A DNA stretch of 17,932 nt. Source: Albugo candida. Its lineage: Eukaryota > Oomycota > Peronosporomycetes > Albuginales > Albuginaceae. Within the stretch, counting starts at the first letter, position 1. Every line of letters begins with the position of its first letter. Position numbers and translations under genes: made by a program. The stretch is taken from assembly GCA_905220665.1 (NCBI GenBank), contig CAJNAR010000123.1, forward strand, positions 1 through 17,932, given 5' to 3'. The notes under the pieces were generated by a model. It did not search any database. It was not told the origin of the DNA and saw nothing but the letters and a program-made list of their open reading frames with translations. Shown here one piece after another: positions 8,293 to 17,932 of the stretch.

Positions 8293-9032
8293 ATTTTTAG
8301 GAACAATATGAGTCTTTGCTCTTTTGCGTGCGATTGCGAAGTGGTGATTGGAGATACTGAACTTTCTAAGTTTTTGGTGACAAACCCATAAATGTATGCT
8401 CAGGTCAGAAGTTTTCCTAGCTTCTGTACGTTTCTAGAGTATACGAGTCACACCCAAGCGCAAAAAGTGGTTTTAATTAAGGTTGATATTGCAGGCCTTG
8501 TATGCATGAAGTAAGAAACTTAACATTTCATATTAACGAAAACGTAATGGAGTAGATATATTGTGTAAAATCTGATGCAACGTTGATCTATTTCATACCT
8601 TACAGTACGACCCGGGATTATTTATATTTATGGAGTAAGGAAAGGCTATGTCAGTTCTGGAATGGGTTGGGTGTTTTAGTTTTCTTTCATCGACAGTGTT
8701 GGCTTGCAAAGGGAAGCATTTCACGTACTGAACTACAAAGTTTGGATGCCAACGTCAGAAATGGCTTTTCTGGTAGACAATGTCTGAGACCTCGGTCGAT
8801 TTGGAGGATATACGAGTCACAGTTAAATCCACGAATCCTTTGATTTGAAGTTCTGATGCTATGCCTGAAAGCATGTAGTAGCAAACTGCATATTCCAACA
8901 CATAAGAATGTAATGGTTAGGTGGGTTAATCTGAACAATGAGATCCAACGGTTATTGCTTTTAAATATACCAAGACAACGCTAGATTATTTCTATCAATG
9001 AAGGAACTGAAACTTATGTCTGTTCTGGTACT
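8293..9032. repeat. Satellite unit 12 (B2 class)
   Basis: 740 bp. It begins TTTTTAGGAACAATATGAG and GCGATTGCGAAG, as do units 9 and 19, again directly after a B3 unit. The A half has TAGAGTATACGAG and the 1-bp-shorter GTGGTTTTAATTAAGG. The B half has the rare GAGACCTCGG with GAGTCAC and a B2 end with GGTTAGGTGGG. Confidence 0.96.
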
Positions 9033-9773
9033 TTTTTTGGGAACAATACGAGTCTTTGCTCTTTTGCGTGCGATTACGAAGTGGTGATTGGCGATACTGA
9101 ACTTTCTAAGTTTTTGGTGACAAACCCATAAATGTATGCTCAGGTCAGAAGTTTTCCTAGCTTCTGTACGTTTCTAAAGTAAACGAGTCACACCCAAGCG
9201 CAAAAAGTGGTTTTAATATAAGGTTGATATTGCAGGCCTTGTATGCATGAAGTAAGAAACTTAATATTTCATATAAACGAAAACGTAATGGAGTAGATAC
9301 ATTGTGTAAAATCTGATGCAACGTTGATCTATTTCATACCTTACAGTACGACCCGGGATTATTTATATTTATGGAGTAAGGAAAGGCTATGTCAGTTCTG
9401 GAATGGGTTGGGTGTTTTAGTTTTCTTTCATCGACAGTGTTGGCTTGCAAAGGGAAGCATTTCACGTACTGAACTACAAAGTTTGGATGCCAACGTCAGA
9501 AATGGCTTTTCTGGTAGACAATGTCTGAGACCTCGGTCGATTTGGAGGATATACGACTCACAGTTAAATCCACGAATCCTTTGATTTGAAGTTCTGATGC
9601 TATGCCTGAAAGCATGTAGTAGCAAACTGCATATTCCAACACATAAGAATGTAATGGTTAGGTAGGTTAATCTGAACAATGAGATCCAACGGTTATTGCT
9701 TTTAAATATACCAAGACAACGCTAGATTATTTCTATCAATGAAGGAACTGAAACTTATGTCTGTTCTGGTACT
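9033..9773. repeat. Satellite unit 13 (B2 class)
   Basis: 741 bp. It starts with T7. The A half is the common type with TTAATATTTCATATAAACG and GATACATTG. The B half has GAGACCTCGG, GACTCAC, GGTTAGGTAGG and CGGTTATTGC. Apart from the poly-T expansion and the boundary base it matches unit 4, so it is the natural reference for that expansion. Confidence 0.96.
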
Positions 9774-10514
9774 TTTTTTGAGAACAATACGAGTCTTTGC
9801 TCTTTTGCGTGCGATTACGAAGTGGTGATTGGCGATACTGAACTTTCTAAGTTTTTGGTGACAAACCCATAAATGTATGCTCAGGTCAGAAGTTTTCCTA
9901 GCTTCTGTACGTTTCTAAAGTAAACGAGTCACACCCAAGCGCAAAAAGTGGTTTTAATATAAGTTTGATATTGCAGGCCTTGTATGCATGAAGTAAGAAA
10001 CCTAATATTTCATATAAACGAAAACGTAATGGAGTAGATACATTGTGTAAAATCTGATGCAACGTTGATCTATTTCATACCTTACAATACGACCCGGGAT
10101 TATTTATATTTATGGAGTAAGGAAAGGCTATGTCAGTTCTGGAATGGGTTGGGTGTTTTAGTTTTCTTTCATCGACAGTGTTGGCTTGCAAAGGGAAGCA
10201 TTTCACGTACTGAACTACAAAGTTTGGATGCCAACGTCAGAAATGGCTTTTCTGGTAGACAATGTCTGAGACGTCGGTCGATTTGGAGGATATACGACTC
10301 ACAGTTAAATCCACGAATCCTTTGATTTGAAGTTCTGATGCTATGCCTGAAAGCATGTAGTAGCAAACTGCATATTCCAACACATAAGAATATAATGGTT
10401 AGGTAGGTTAATCTGAACAATGAGATCCAACGGTTATTGCTTTTAAATATACCAAGACAACGCTAGATTATTTCTATCAATGAAGGAACTGAAACTTATG
10501 TCTGTTCTGGTACT
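9774..10514. repeat. Satellite unit 14 (B2 class)
   Basis: 741 bp. Its A half carries private changes shared only with unit 15: TTTTTTTGAGAACAATACG and ATATAAGTTTGATATTG. The B half has GAGACGTCGG, GACTCAC, GGTTAGGTAGG and a private AAGAATATAATGG (A at 10392). Confidence 0.96.
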
Positions 10515-11255
10515 TTTTTTGAGAACAATACGAGTCTTTGCTCTTTTGCGTGCGATTACGAAGTGGTGATTGGCGATACTGAACTTTCTAAGTTTTTGGT
10601 GACAAACCCATAAATGTATGCTCAGGTCAGAAGTTTTCCTAGCTTCTGTACGTTTCTAAAGTAAACGAGTCACACCCAAGCGCAAAAAGTGGTTTTAATA
10701 TAAGTTTGATATTGCAGGCCTTGTATGCATGAAGTAAGAAACCTAATATTTCATATAAACGAAAACGTAATGGAGTAGATACATTGTGTAAAATCTGATG
10801 CAACGTTGATCTATTTCATACCTTACAATACGACCCGGGATTATTTATATTTATGGAGTAAGGAAAGGCTATGTCAGTTCTGGAATGGGTTGGGTGTTTT
10901 AGTTTTCTTTCATCGACAGTGTTGGCTTGCAAAGGGAAGCATTTCACGTACTGAACTACAAAGTTTGGATGACAACGTCAGAAATGGCCTTTCTGGTAGA
11001 CAATGTCTGAGACGTCGGTCGATTTGTAGGATATACGAGTCACAATCAAATCCACGAATCCTTTGATTTGAAGTTCTGATGCTATGCCTGATAGCATGTT
11101 GTAGGAAACTGCATACTCTTACAAATAAAAATGTAATGGTGGGGTGGGTTAATCCAAACAATGAGATCCAACGTTTACTGCTTTTTAATATACCAAGACA
11201 ACGCTAGATCATTTGTATCAATGAAGGACCTGAAACTTATGTCTGTTCTGGTACT
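10515..11255. repeat. Satellite unit 15 (B1 class)
   Basis: 741 bp. The A half is identical to that of unit 14 (TTTGAGAACAATACG, AAGTTTGATATTG, AAACCTAATATTTC). From GATGACAACG at about 10970 it switches to a B1 half like that of units 3 and 6. The change of partner inside the B half marks an exchange point. Confidence 0.96.
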
Positions 11256-11996
11256 ATTTTTGGGAACAATACGAGTCTTTGCTCTTTTGCGTGCGATTAC
11301 GAAGTGGTGATTGGCGATACTGAACTTTCTAAGTTTTTGGTGACAAACCCATAAATGTATGCTCAGGTCAGAAGTTTTCCTAGCTTCTGTACGTTTCTAA
11401 AGTAAACGAGTCACACCCAAGCGCAAAAAGTGGTTTTAATATAAGGTTGATATTGCAGGCCTTGTATGCATGAAGTAAGAAACTTAATATTTCATATAAA
11501 CGAAAACGTAATGGAGTAGATACATTGTGTAAAATCTGATGCAACGTTGATCTATTTCATACCTTACAGTACGACCCGGGATTATTTATATTTATGGAGT
11601 AAGGAAAGGCTATGTCAGTTCTGGAATGGGTTGGGTGTTTTAGTTTTCTTTCATCGACAGTGTTGGCTTGCAAAGGGAAGCATTTCACGTACTGAACTAC
11701 AAAGTTTGGATGCCAACGTCAGAAATGGCTTTTCTGGTAGACAATGTCTGAGACGTCGGTCGATTTGGAGGATATACGAGTCACAGTTAAATCCACGAAT
11801 CCTTTGATTTGAAGTTCTGATGCTATGCCTGAAAGCATGTAGTAGCAAACTGCATATTCCAACACATAAGAATGTAATGGTTAGGTGGGTTAATCTGAAC
11901 AATGAGATCCAACGGTTATTGCTTTTAAATATACCAAGACAACGCTAGATTATTTCTATCAATGAAGGAACTGAAACTTATGTCTGTTCTGGTACT
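11256..11996. repeat. Satellite unit 16 (B2 class)
   Basis: 741 bp. It follows a B1 unit and begins CTATTTTTGGG. The A half is the common type with TTAATATTTCATATAAACG. The B half has TTGGAGGATATACGAGTCAC, GGTTAGGTGGG and CGGTTATTGC, as in unit 10 without its duplication. It is the unit that interrupts the otherwise parallel order of units 4-9 and 13-19. Confidence 0.96.
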
Positions 11997-12737
11997 TTTT
12001 TTGGGAACAATACGAGTCTTTGCTCTTTTGCGTGCGATTACGAAGTGGTGATTGGCGATACTGAACTTTCTAAGTTTTTGGTGACAAACCCATAAATGTA
12101 TGCTCAGGTCAGAAGTTTTCCTAGCTTCTGTACGTTTCTAAAGTAAACGAGTCACACCCAAGCGCAAAAAGTGGTTTTAATATAAGGTTGATATTGCAGG
12201 CCTTGTATGCATGAAGTAAGAAACCTAATATTTCATATAAACGAAAACGTAATGGAGTAGATACATTGTGTAAAATCTGATGCAACGTTGATCTATTTCA
12301 TACCTTACAGTACGACCCGGGATTATTTATATTTATGGAGTAAGGAAAGGCTATGTCAGTTCTGGAATGGGTTGGGTGTTTTAGTTTTCTTTCATCGACA
12401 GTGTTGGCTTACAAAGGGAAGCATTTCACGTACTGAACTACAAAGTTTGGATGCCAACGTCAGAAATGGCTTTTCTGGTAGACAATGTCTGAGACGTCGG
12501 TCGATTTGTAGGATATACGAGTCACAGTTAAATCCACGAATCCTTTGATTTGAAGTTCTGATGCTATGCCTGAAAGCATGTAGTAGCAAACTGCATATTC
12601 CAACACATAAGAATGTAATGGTTAGGTGGGTTAATCTGAACAATGAGATCCAACGGTTACTGCTTTTAAATATACCAAGACAACGCTAGATTATTTCGAT
12701 CAATGAAGGAACTGAAACTTATGTCTGTTCTGGTACT
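11997..12737. repeat. Satellite unit 17 (B2 class)
   Basis: 741 bp. It starts with T7, with AAACCTAATATTTC and TTACAGTACG. The B half has GGCTTACAAAG, TTGTAGGATATACGAGTCAC, GGTTAGGTGGG, CGGTTACTGC and a private TTATTTCGATCAATG. It is the counterpart of unit 7 and the left parent type of chimeric unit 11. Confidence 0.96.
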
Positions 12738-13480
12738 ATTTTTGGGAACAATACGAGTCTTTGCTCTTTTGCGTGCGATTACGAAGTGGTGATTGGAGAT
12801 ACTGAACTTTCTAAGTTTTTGGTGACAAACCCATAAATGTTTTCAGGTAAGAGGTTTTCCTTGCTGTTGTACGTTTTTATATTATACGAGTCACACCCAA
12901 GCGCACAAAGTATTTTTTAATTAAGGTTGGTATTGCAGACCTTGTATGCATGAAGTAAGAAACTTGACATTTCATATAAACGAAAACGTAATGGAGTAGA
13001 TATATTGTGTAAAATCTGATGCAACGTTGATCTATTTCATACCTTACAGTACGACCCGGGATAAGTTATATTTATGGAGTAAGGAAAGTCTATGTCAGCT
13101 CTGGAATGGTTTGGGTGTTTTAGTTTTCTTTCATCGACAGTGTTGGCTTACAAAGGGAAGCATTTCACGTACTGAACTACAAAGTTTGGATGCCAACGTC
13201 AGAAATGGCTTTTCTGGTAGACAATGTCTGAGACGTCGGTCGATTTGTAGGATATACGAGTCACAGTCAAATCCACGAATCTTTTGATTTGAAGTTCTGA
13301 TGCTATGCCTGAAAGCATGTAGTAGCAAACTGCATATTCTTACAAATAAAAATGTAATGGTTGGGTGGGTTAATCTAACACTGAGATGAGATCCAACGTT
13401 TACTGCTTTTAAATATACCAAGACAACGCTAGATTATTTCTATCAATGAAGGAACTGAAACTTATGTCTGTTCTGGTACT
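12738..13480. repeat. Satellite unit 18 (divergent A half, B3 class)
   Basis: 743 bp. The A half is the AGGTAAGAGG class with the shortened AAATGTTTTCAGG, a private TTTTCCTTGCTGTTG, GCGCACAAAGTATTTTTTAA and ACTTGACATTTC. The B half has GGGATAAGTTATATT, AGCTCTGGAATGGTTTGGG, AATCTTTTGATTTG and a B3 end. It is the counterpart of unit 8 and the right parent type of unit 11. Confidence 0.96.
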
Positions 13481-14221
13481 ATTTTTAGGAACAATATGAG
13501 TCTTTGCTCTTTTGCGTGCGATTGCGAAGTGGTGATTGGAGATACTGAACTTTCTAAGTTTTTGGTGACAAACCCATAAATGTATGCTCAGGTCAGAAGT
13601 TTTCCTAGCTTCTGTACGTTTCTAGAGTATACGAGTCACACCCAAGCGCAAAAAGTGGTTTTAATATAAGGTTGATATTGCAGGCCTTGTATGCATGAAG
13701 TAAGAAACTTAACATTTCATATTAACGAAAACGTAATGGAGTAGATATATTGTGTAAAATCTGATGCAACGTTGATCTATTTCATACCTTACAATACGAC
13801 CCGGGATTATTTATATTTATGGAGTAAGGAAAGGCTATGTCAGTTCTGGAATGGGTTGGGTGTTTTAGTTTTCTTTCATCGACAGCGTTGGCTTGCAAAG
13901 GGAAGCATTTCACCTACTGAACTACAAAGTTTGGATGCCAACGTCAGAAATGGCTTTTCTGGTAGACAATGTCTGAGACGTCGGTCGATTTGTAGGATAT
14001 ACGAGTCACAGTTAAATCCACGAATCCTTTGATTTGAAGTTGTGATGCTATGCCTGATAGCATGCAGTAGGAAACTGCATATTCTTACAAATAAAAATGT
14101 CATGGTTGGGTGGGTTAATCTAAAGAAAGAGATCCAACGTTTACTGCTTTTAAATATACCAAGACAACGCTAGATCATTTGTATCAATGAAGGACCTGAA
14201 ACTTATGTCTGTTCTGGTACT
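13481..14221. repeat. Satellite unit 19 (B4 class)
   Basis: 741 bp. It begins TTTTTAGGAACAATATGAG after a B3 unit. The A half has TAGAGTATACGAG with GTGGTTTTAATATAAGG. The B half has CGACAGCGTTGG and CACCTACTGAAC, then a B4 end: GAAGTTGTGATGC, GATAGCATGCAGTAGG, AATGTCATGGTTGGG and the private CTAAAGAAAGAG. Confidence 0.96.
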
Positions 14222-14962
14222 ATTTTTGGGAACAATACGAGTCTTTGCTCTTTTGCGTGCGATTACGAAGTGGTGATTGGAGATACTGAACTTTCTAAGT
14301 TTTTGGTGACAAACCCATAAATGTATGCTCAGGTCAGAAGTTTTCCTGGCTTCTGTACGTTTCTAGAGTATACGAGTCACACCCAAGCGCACAAAGTATT
14401 TTTTAATTAAGGTTGGTACTGCAGACCTTGTATGCATGAAGTAAGAAACTTAACATTTCATATAAACGAAAACGTAATGGAGTAGATATATTGTGTAAAA
14501 TCTGATGCAACGTTGATCTATTGCATACCTTACAGTACGACCCGGGATAAGTTATATTTATGGAGTAAGGAAAGTCTATGTCAGCTCTGGAATGGTTTGG
14601 GTGTTTTAGTTTTCTTTCATCGACAGTGTTGGCTTACAAAGGGAAGCATTTCACGTACTGAACTACAAAGTTTGGATGCCAACGTCAGAAATGGCTTTTC
14701 TGGTAGACAATGTCTGAGACGTCGGTCGATTTGTAGGATATACGAGTCACAGTTAAATCCACGAATCCTTTGATTTGAAGTTCTGATGCTATGCCTGATA
14801 GCATGTAGTAGGAAACTGCATATTCTTACAAATAAAAATGTCATGGTTGGGTGGGTTAATCTAAACAAAGAGATCCAACGTTTACTGCTTTTAAATATAC
14901 CAAGACAACGCTAGATTATTTCTATCAATGAAGGACCTGAAACTTATGTCTGTTCTGGTACT
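14222..14962. repeat. Satellite unit 20 (B4 class)
   Basis: 741 bp. It has a private TTTTCCTGGCTTCTG, GCGCACAAAGTATTTTTTAA, TTGGTACTGCAGACC and CTATTGCATACC. The B half (GGGATAAGTTATATT, AGCTCTGGAATGG, GATAGCATGTAGTAGG, AATGTCATGG, CTAAACAAAGAG) is shared with unit 23. Confidence 0.96.
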
Positions 14963-15707
14963 ATTTTTGGGAACAATACGAGTCTTTGCTCTTTTGCGTG
15001 CGATTACGAAGTGGTGATTGGCGATACTGAACTTTCTAAGTTTTTGGTGACAAACCCATAAATGTATGCTCAGGTCAGAAGTTTTCCTAGCTTCTGTACG
15101 TTTCTAGAGTATACGAGTCACACCCAAGCGCACAAAGTATTTTTTAATTAAGGTTGATATTGCAGGCCTTGTATGCATGAAGTAAGAAACTTAACATTTC
15201 ATATTAACGAAAACGTAATGGAGTAGATATATTGTGTAAAATCTGATGCAACGTTGATCTATTTCATACCTTACAATACGACCCGGGATTATTTATATTT
15301 ATGGAGTAAGGAAAGGCTATGTCAGTTCTGGAATGGGTTGGGTGTTTTAGTTTTCTTTCATCGACAGCGTTGGCTTGCAAAGGGAAGCATTTCACCTACT
15401 GAACTACAAAGTTTGGATGCCAACGTCAGAAATGGCTTTTGTTGTAGACAATGTCTGAGACGTCGGTCGATTTGTAGGATATACGAGTCACAGTCAAATC
15501 CACGAATCCTTTGATTTGAAGTTCTGATGCTATGCCTGAAAGCATGTAGTAGCAAACTGCATATTCTTACAAATAAAAATGTAATGGTTGGGTGGGTTAA
15601 TCTAACACTGAGATGAGATCCAACGGTTACTGCTTTTAAATATATCAAGACAACGCTAGATTATTTCTATCAATGAAGGAACTGAAACTTATGTCTGTTC
15701 TGTTACT
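14963..15707. repeat. Satellite unit 21 (B3 class, first copy of a recent duplication)
   Basis: 745 bp. From 15087 onward it is identical to unit 22 at an offset of 744. Its B half carries TGGCTTTTGTTGTAGAC in place of TGGCTTTTCTGGTAGAC, a variant found only here and in unit 22, and a B3 end followed by GTTCTGTTACT. Confidence 0.96.
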
Positions 15708-16451
15708 ATTTTTGGGAACAATATGAGTCTTTGCTTTTTGCGTGCGATTGCGAAGTGGTGATTGGCGATACTGAACTTTCTAAGTTTTTGGTGACAAACC
15801 CATAAATGTATGCTCAGGTCAGAAGTTCTGCTAGCTTCTGTACGTTTCTAGAGTATACGAGTCACACCCAAGCGCACAAAGTATTTTTTAATTAAGGTTG
15901 ATATTGCAGGCCTTGTATGCATGAAGTAAGAAACTTAACATTTCATATTAACGAAAACGTAATGGAGTAGATATATTGTGTAAAATCTGATGCAACGTTG
16001 ATCTATTTCATACCTTACAATACGACCCGGGATTATTTATATTTATGGAGTAAGGAAAGGCTATGTCAGTTCTGGAATGGGTTGGGTGTTTTAGTTTTCT
16101 TTCATCGACAGCGTTGGCTTGCAAAGGGAAGCATTTCACCTACTGAACTACAAAGTTTGGATGCCAACGTCAGAAATGGCTTTTGTTGTAGACAATGTCT
16201 GAGACGTCGGTCGATTTGTAGGATATACGAGTCACAGTCAAATCCACGAATCCTTTGATTTGAAGTTCTGATGCTATGCCTGAAAGCATGTAGTAGCAAA
16301 CTGCATATTCTTACAAATAAAAATGTAATGGTTGGGTGGGTTAATCTAACACTGAGATGAGATCCAACGGTTACTGCTTTTAAATATATCAAGACAACGC
16401 TAGATTATTTCTATCAATGAAGGAACTGAAACTTATGTCTGTTCTGTTACT
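15708..16451. repeat. Satellite unit 22 (B3 class, second copy of a recent duplication)
   Basis: 744 bp. The A half has ACAATATGAG, the 1-bp-shorter TTTGCTTTTTGCG and AGAAGTTCTGCTAGC, all shared only with unit 23. The B half is that of unit 21. It sits at the centre of the perfect 744-bp period. Confidence 0.96.
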
Positions 16452-17191
16452 ATTTTTGGGAACAATATGAGTCTTTGCTTTTTGCGTGCGATTGCGAAGT
16501 GGTGATTGGCGATACTGAACTTTCTAAGTTTTTGGTGACAAACCCATAAATGTATGCTCAGGTCAGAAGTTCTGCTAGCTTCTGTACGTTTCTAGAGTAT
16601 ACGAGTCACACCCAAGCGCACAAAGTATTTTTTAATTAAGGTTGATATTGCAGGCCTTGTATGCATGAAGTAAGAAACTTAATATTTCATATAAACGAAA
16701 ACGTAATGGAGTAGATACATTGTGTAAAATCTGATGCAACGTTGATCTATTGCATACCTTACAGTACGACCCGGGATAAGTTATATTTATGGAGTAAGGA
16801 AAGTCTATGTCAGCTCTGGAATGGTTTGGGTGTTTTAGTTTTCTTTCATCGACAGTGTTGGCTTACAAAGGGAAGCATTTCACGTACTGAACTACAAAGT
16901 TTGGATGCCAACGTCAGAAATGGCTTTTCTGGTAGACAATGTCTGAGACGTCGGTCGATTTGTAGGATATACGAGTCACAGTTAAATCCACGAATCCTTT
17001 GATTTGAAGTTCTGATGCTATGCCTGATAGCATGTAGTAGGAAACTGCATATTCTTACAAATAAAAATGTCATGGTTGGGTGGGTTAATCTAAACAAAGA
17101 GATCCAACGTTTACTGCTTTTAAATATACCAAGACAACGCTAGATTATTTCTATCAATGAAGGACCTGAAACTTATGTCTGTTCTGGTACT
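16452..17191. repeat. Satellite unit 23 (mosaic of unit 22 A half and unit 20 B half)
   Basis: 740 bp. It is identical to unit 22 up to 16682. It then passes through TTAATATTTCATATAAACG and GATACATTG, and continues as unit 20 from CTATTGCATACC through the B4 end. At least one exchange point lies near 16683-16745. Confidence 0.95.
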
Positions 17192-17932
17192 ATTTTTGGG
17201 AACAATACGAGTCGTTGCTCTTTTGCGTGCGATTACGAAGTGGTGATTGGAGATACTGAACTTTCTAAGTTTTTGGTGACAAACCCATAAATGTATGCTC
17301 AGGTCAGAAGTTTTCCTAGCTTCTGTACGTTTCTAAAGTAAACGAGTCACACCCAAGCGCAAAAAGTGGTTTTAATATAAGGTTGATATTGCAGGCCTTG
17401 TATGCATGAAGTAAGAAACTTAACATTTCATATTAACGAAAACGTAATGGAGTAGATATATTGTGTAAAATCTGATGCAACGTTGATCTATTTCATACCT
17501 TACAATACGACCCGGGATTATTTATATTTATGGAGTAAGGAAAGGCTATGTCAGTTCTGGAATGGGTTGGGTGTTTTAGTTTTCTTTCATCGACAGTGTT
17601 GGCTTACAAAGGGAAGCATTTCACCTACTGAACTACAAAGTTTGGATGCCAACGTCAGAAATGGCTTTTCTGGTAGACAATGTCTGAGACGTCGGTCGAT
17701 TTGTAGGATATACGAGTCACAGTTAAATCCACGAATCCTTTGATTCGAAGTTCTGATGCTATGCCTGAAAGCATGTAGTAGCAAACTGCATATTCCAACA
17801 CATAAGAATGTAATGGTTAGGTGGGTTAATCTGAACAATGAGATCCAACGGTTATTGCTTTTAAATATACCAAGACAACGCTAGATTATTTCTATCAATG
17901 AAGGAACTGAAACTTATGTCTGTTCTGGTACT
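17192..17932. repeat. Satellite unit 24 (B2 class, ends window in register)
   Basis: 741 bp. It has private GAGTCGTTGCTC and TTTGATTCGAAG. The A half is the common type, with CACCTACTGAAC in the B half and a B2 end (GGTTAGGTGGG, CGGTTATTGC). It ends GGTACT, exactly one unit boundary, and would continue into position 1 as GGTAC-T7-GGG. Confidence 0.96.

Larger units (their letters stand above)
1..17932. repeat. Satellite DNA array, 24 direct tandem units of about 741 bp
   Basis: The whole window is a head-to-tail array of one sequence in one orientation. Landmarks recur once per unit without exception, such as CGACCCGGGAT (a SmaI-type CCCGGG site), GCATGAAGTAAG, CAACGTTGATCTATT and GAACTACAAAGTTTGGATG. 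Unit lengths are 735, 742, 741, 796, 738, 741, 741, 743, 739, 831, 745, 740, 741 (five in a row), 743, 741, 741, 745, 744, 740 and 741. Units differ mainly by shared, class-defining substitutions, as expected when an array is homogenised by unequal exchange. No unit carries a supportable gene, so no stretch of the window is coding in my reading. The array very probably continues beyond the window or is circular. Its biological role (centromeric, heterochromatic or extrachromosomal) cannot be read from sequence alone. Confidence 0.97.

Noticed and set aside
1..17932. CRISPR array, ribosomal DNA or bacterial repeat region.
   Set aside because: The period is far too long and lacks a repeat-spacer structure. 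No rRNA, 5S or tRNA sequence is recognisable, and no bacterial genes or signals are present.

Overview
This window holds no gene that I can support. It is one uninterrupted head-to-tail array of a long satellite DNA, with 24 consecutive units all in the same orientation. The usual unit is 741 bp, and units range from 735 to 831 bp. Every base of the window belongs to a unit. Base composition, from partial hand counts, is roughly 38-40% G+C. There are no recognisable protein families, bacterial promoters or ribosome binding sites, tRNA, rRNA, snRNA or CRISPR repeats. A long-period satellite evolving by unequal exchange points to a eukaryotic nuclear genome, or extrachromosomal circular DNA derived from one. 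I cannot name the species. CpG dinucleotides are well retained, which weakly argues against a heavily CpG-depleted (vertebrate-like) genome.

Layout: units begin at 1, 736, 1478, 2219, 3015, 3753, 4494, 5235, 5978, 6717, 7548, 8293, 9033, 9774, 10515, 11256, 11997, 12738, 13481, 14222, 14963, 15708, 16452 and 17192. The phase is set by the window start. The unit is itself an old dimer. Its first half (A, about 371 bp) and second half (B, about 370 bp) align colinearly at an offset of 366-372 bp, with about 57-59% identity over the best ungapped stretch. Units fall into a few variant classes: four kinds of B half (B1-B4 below) and several kinds of A half. These are shuffled along the array in a way that shows repeated unequal crossing-over or gene conversion. 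Clear traces are a perfect 744-bp period at 15087-16682, a local copy of about one unit at 9652-10971, a chimeric unit at 7548-8292, and a repeated multi-unit block (units 4-9 against units 13-19).

Outliers: unit 4 has a T4 tract expanded to T59 (2397-2455). Unit 10 has an internal 90-bp tandem duplication whose junction shows a 4-bp microhomology. Unit 1 has a 6-bp deletion.

The most unusual whole-window property is that it closes on itself. The last bases (17927-17932) and the first bases join in perfect repeat register and rebuild an intact T7 tract, of the exact subtype predicted by the last unit's B-half variant. The sequence is therefore consistent with a circular molecule of exactly 24 units, or with an assembler's circular representation of a satellite array.
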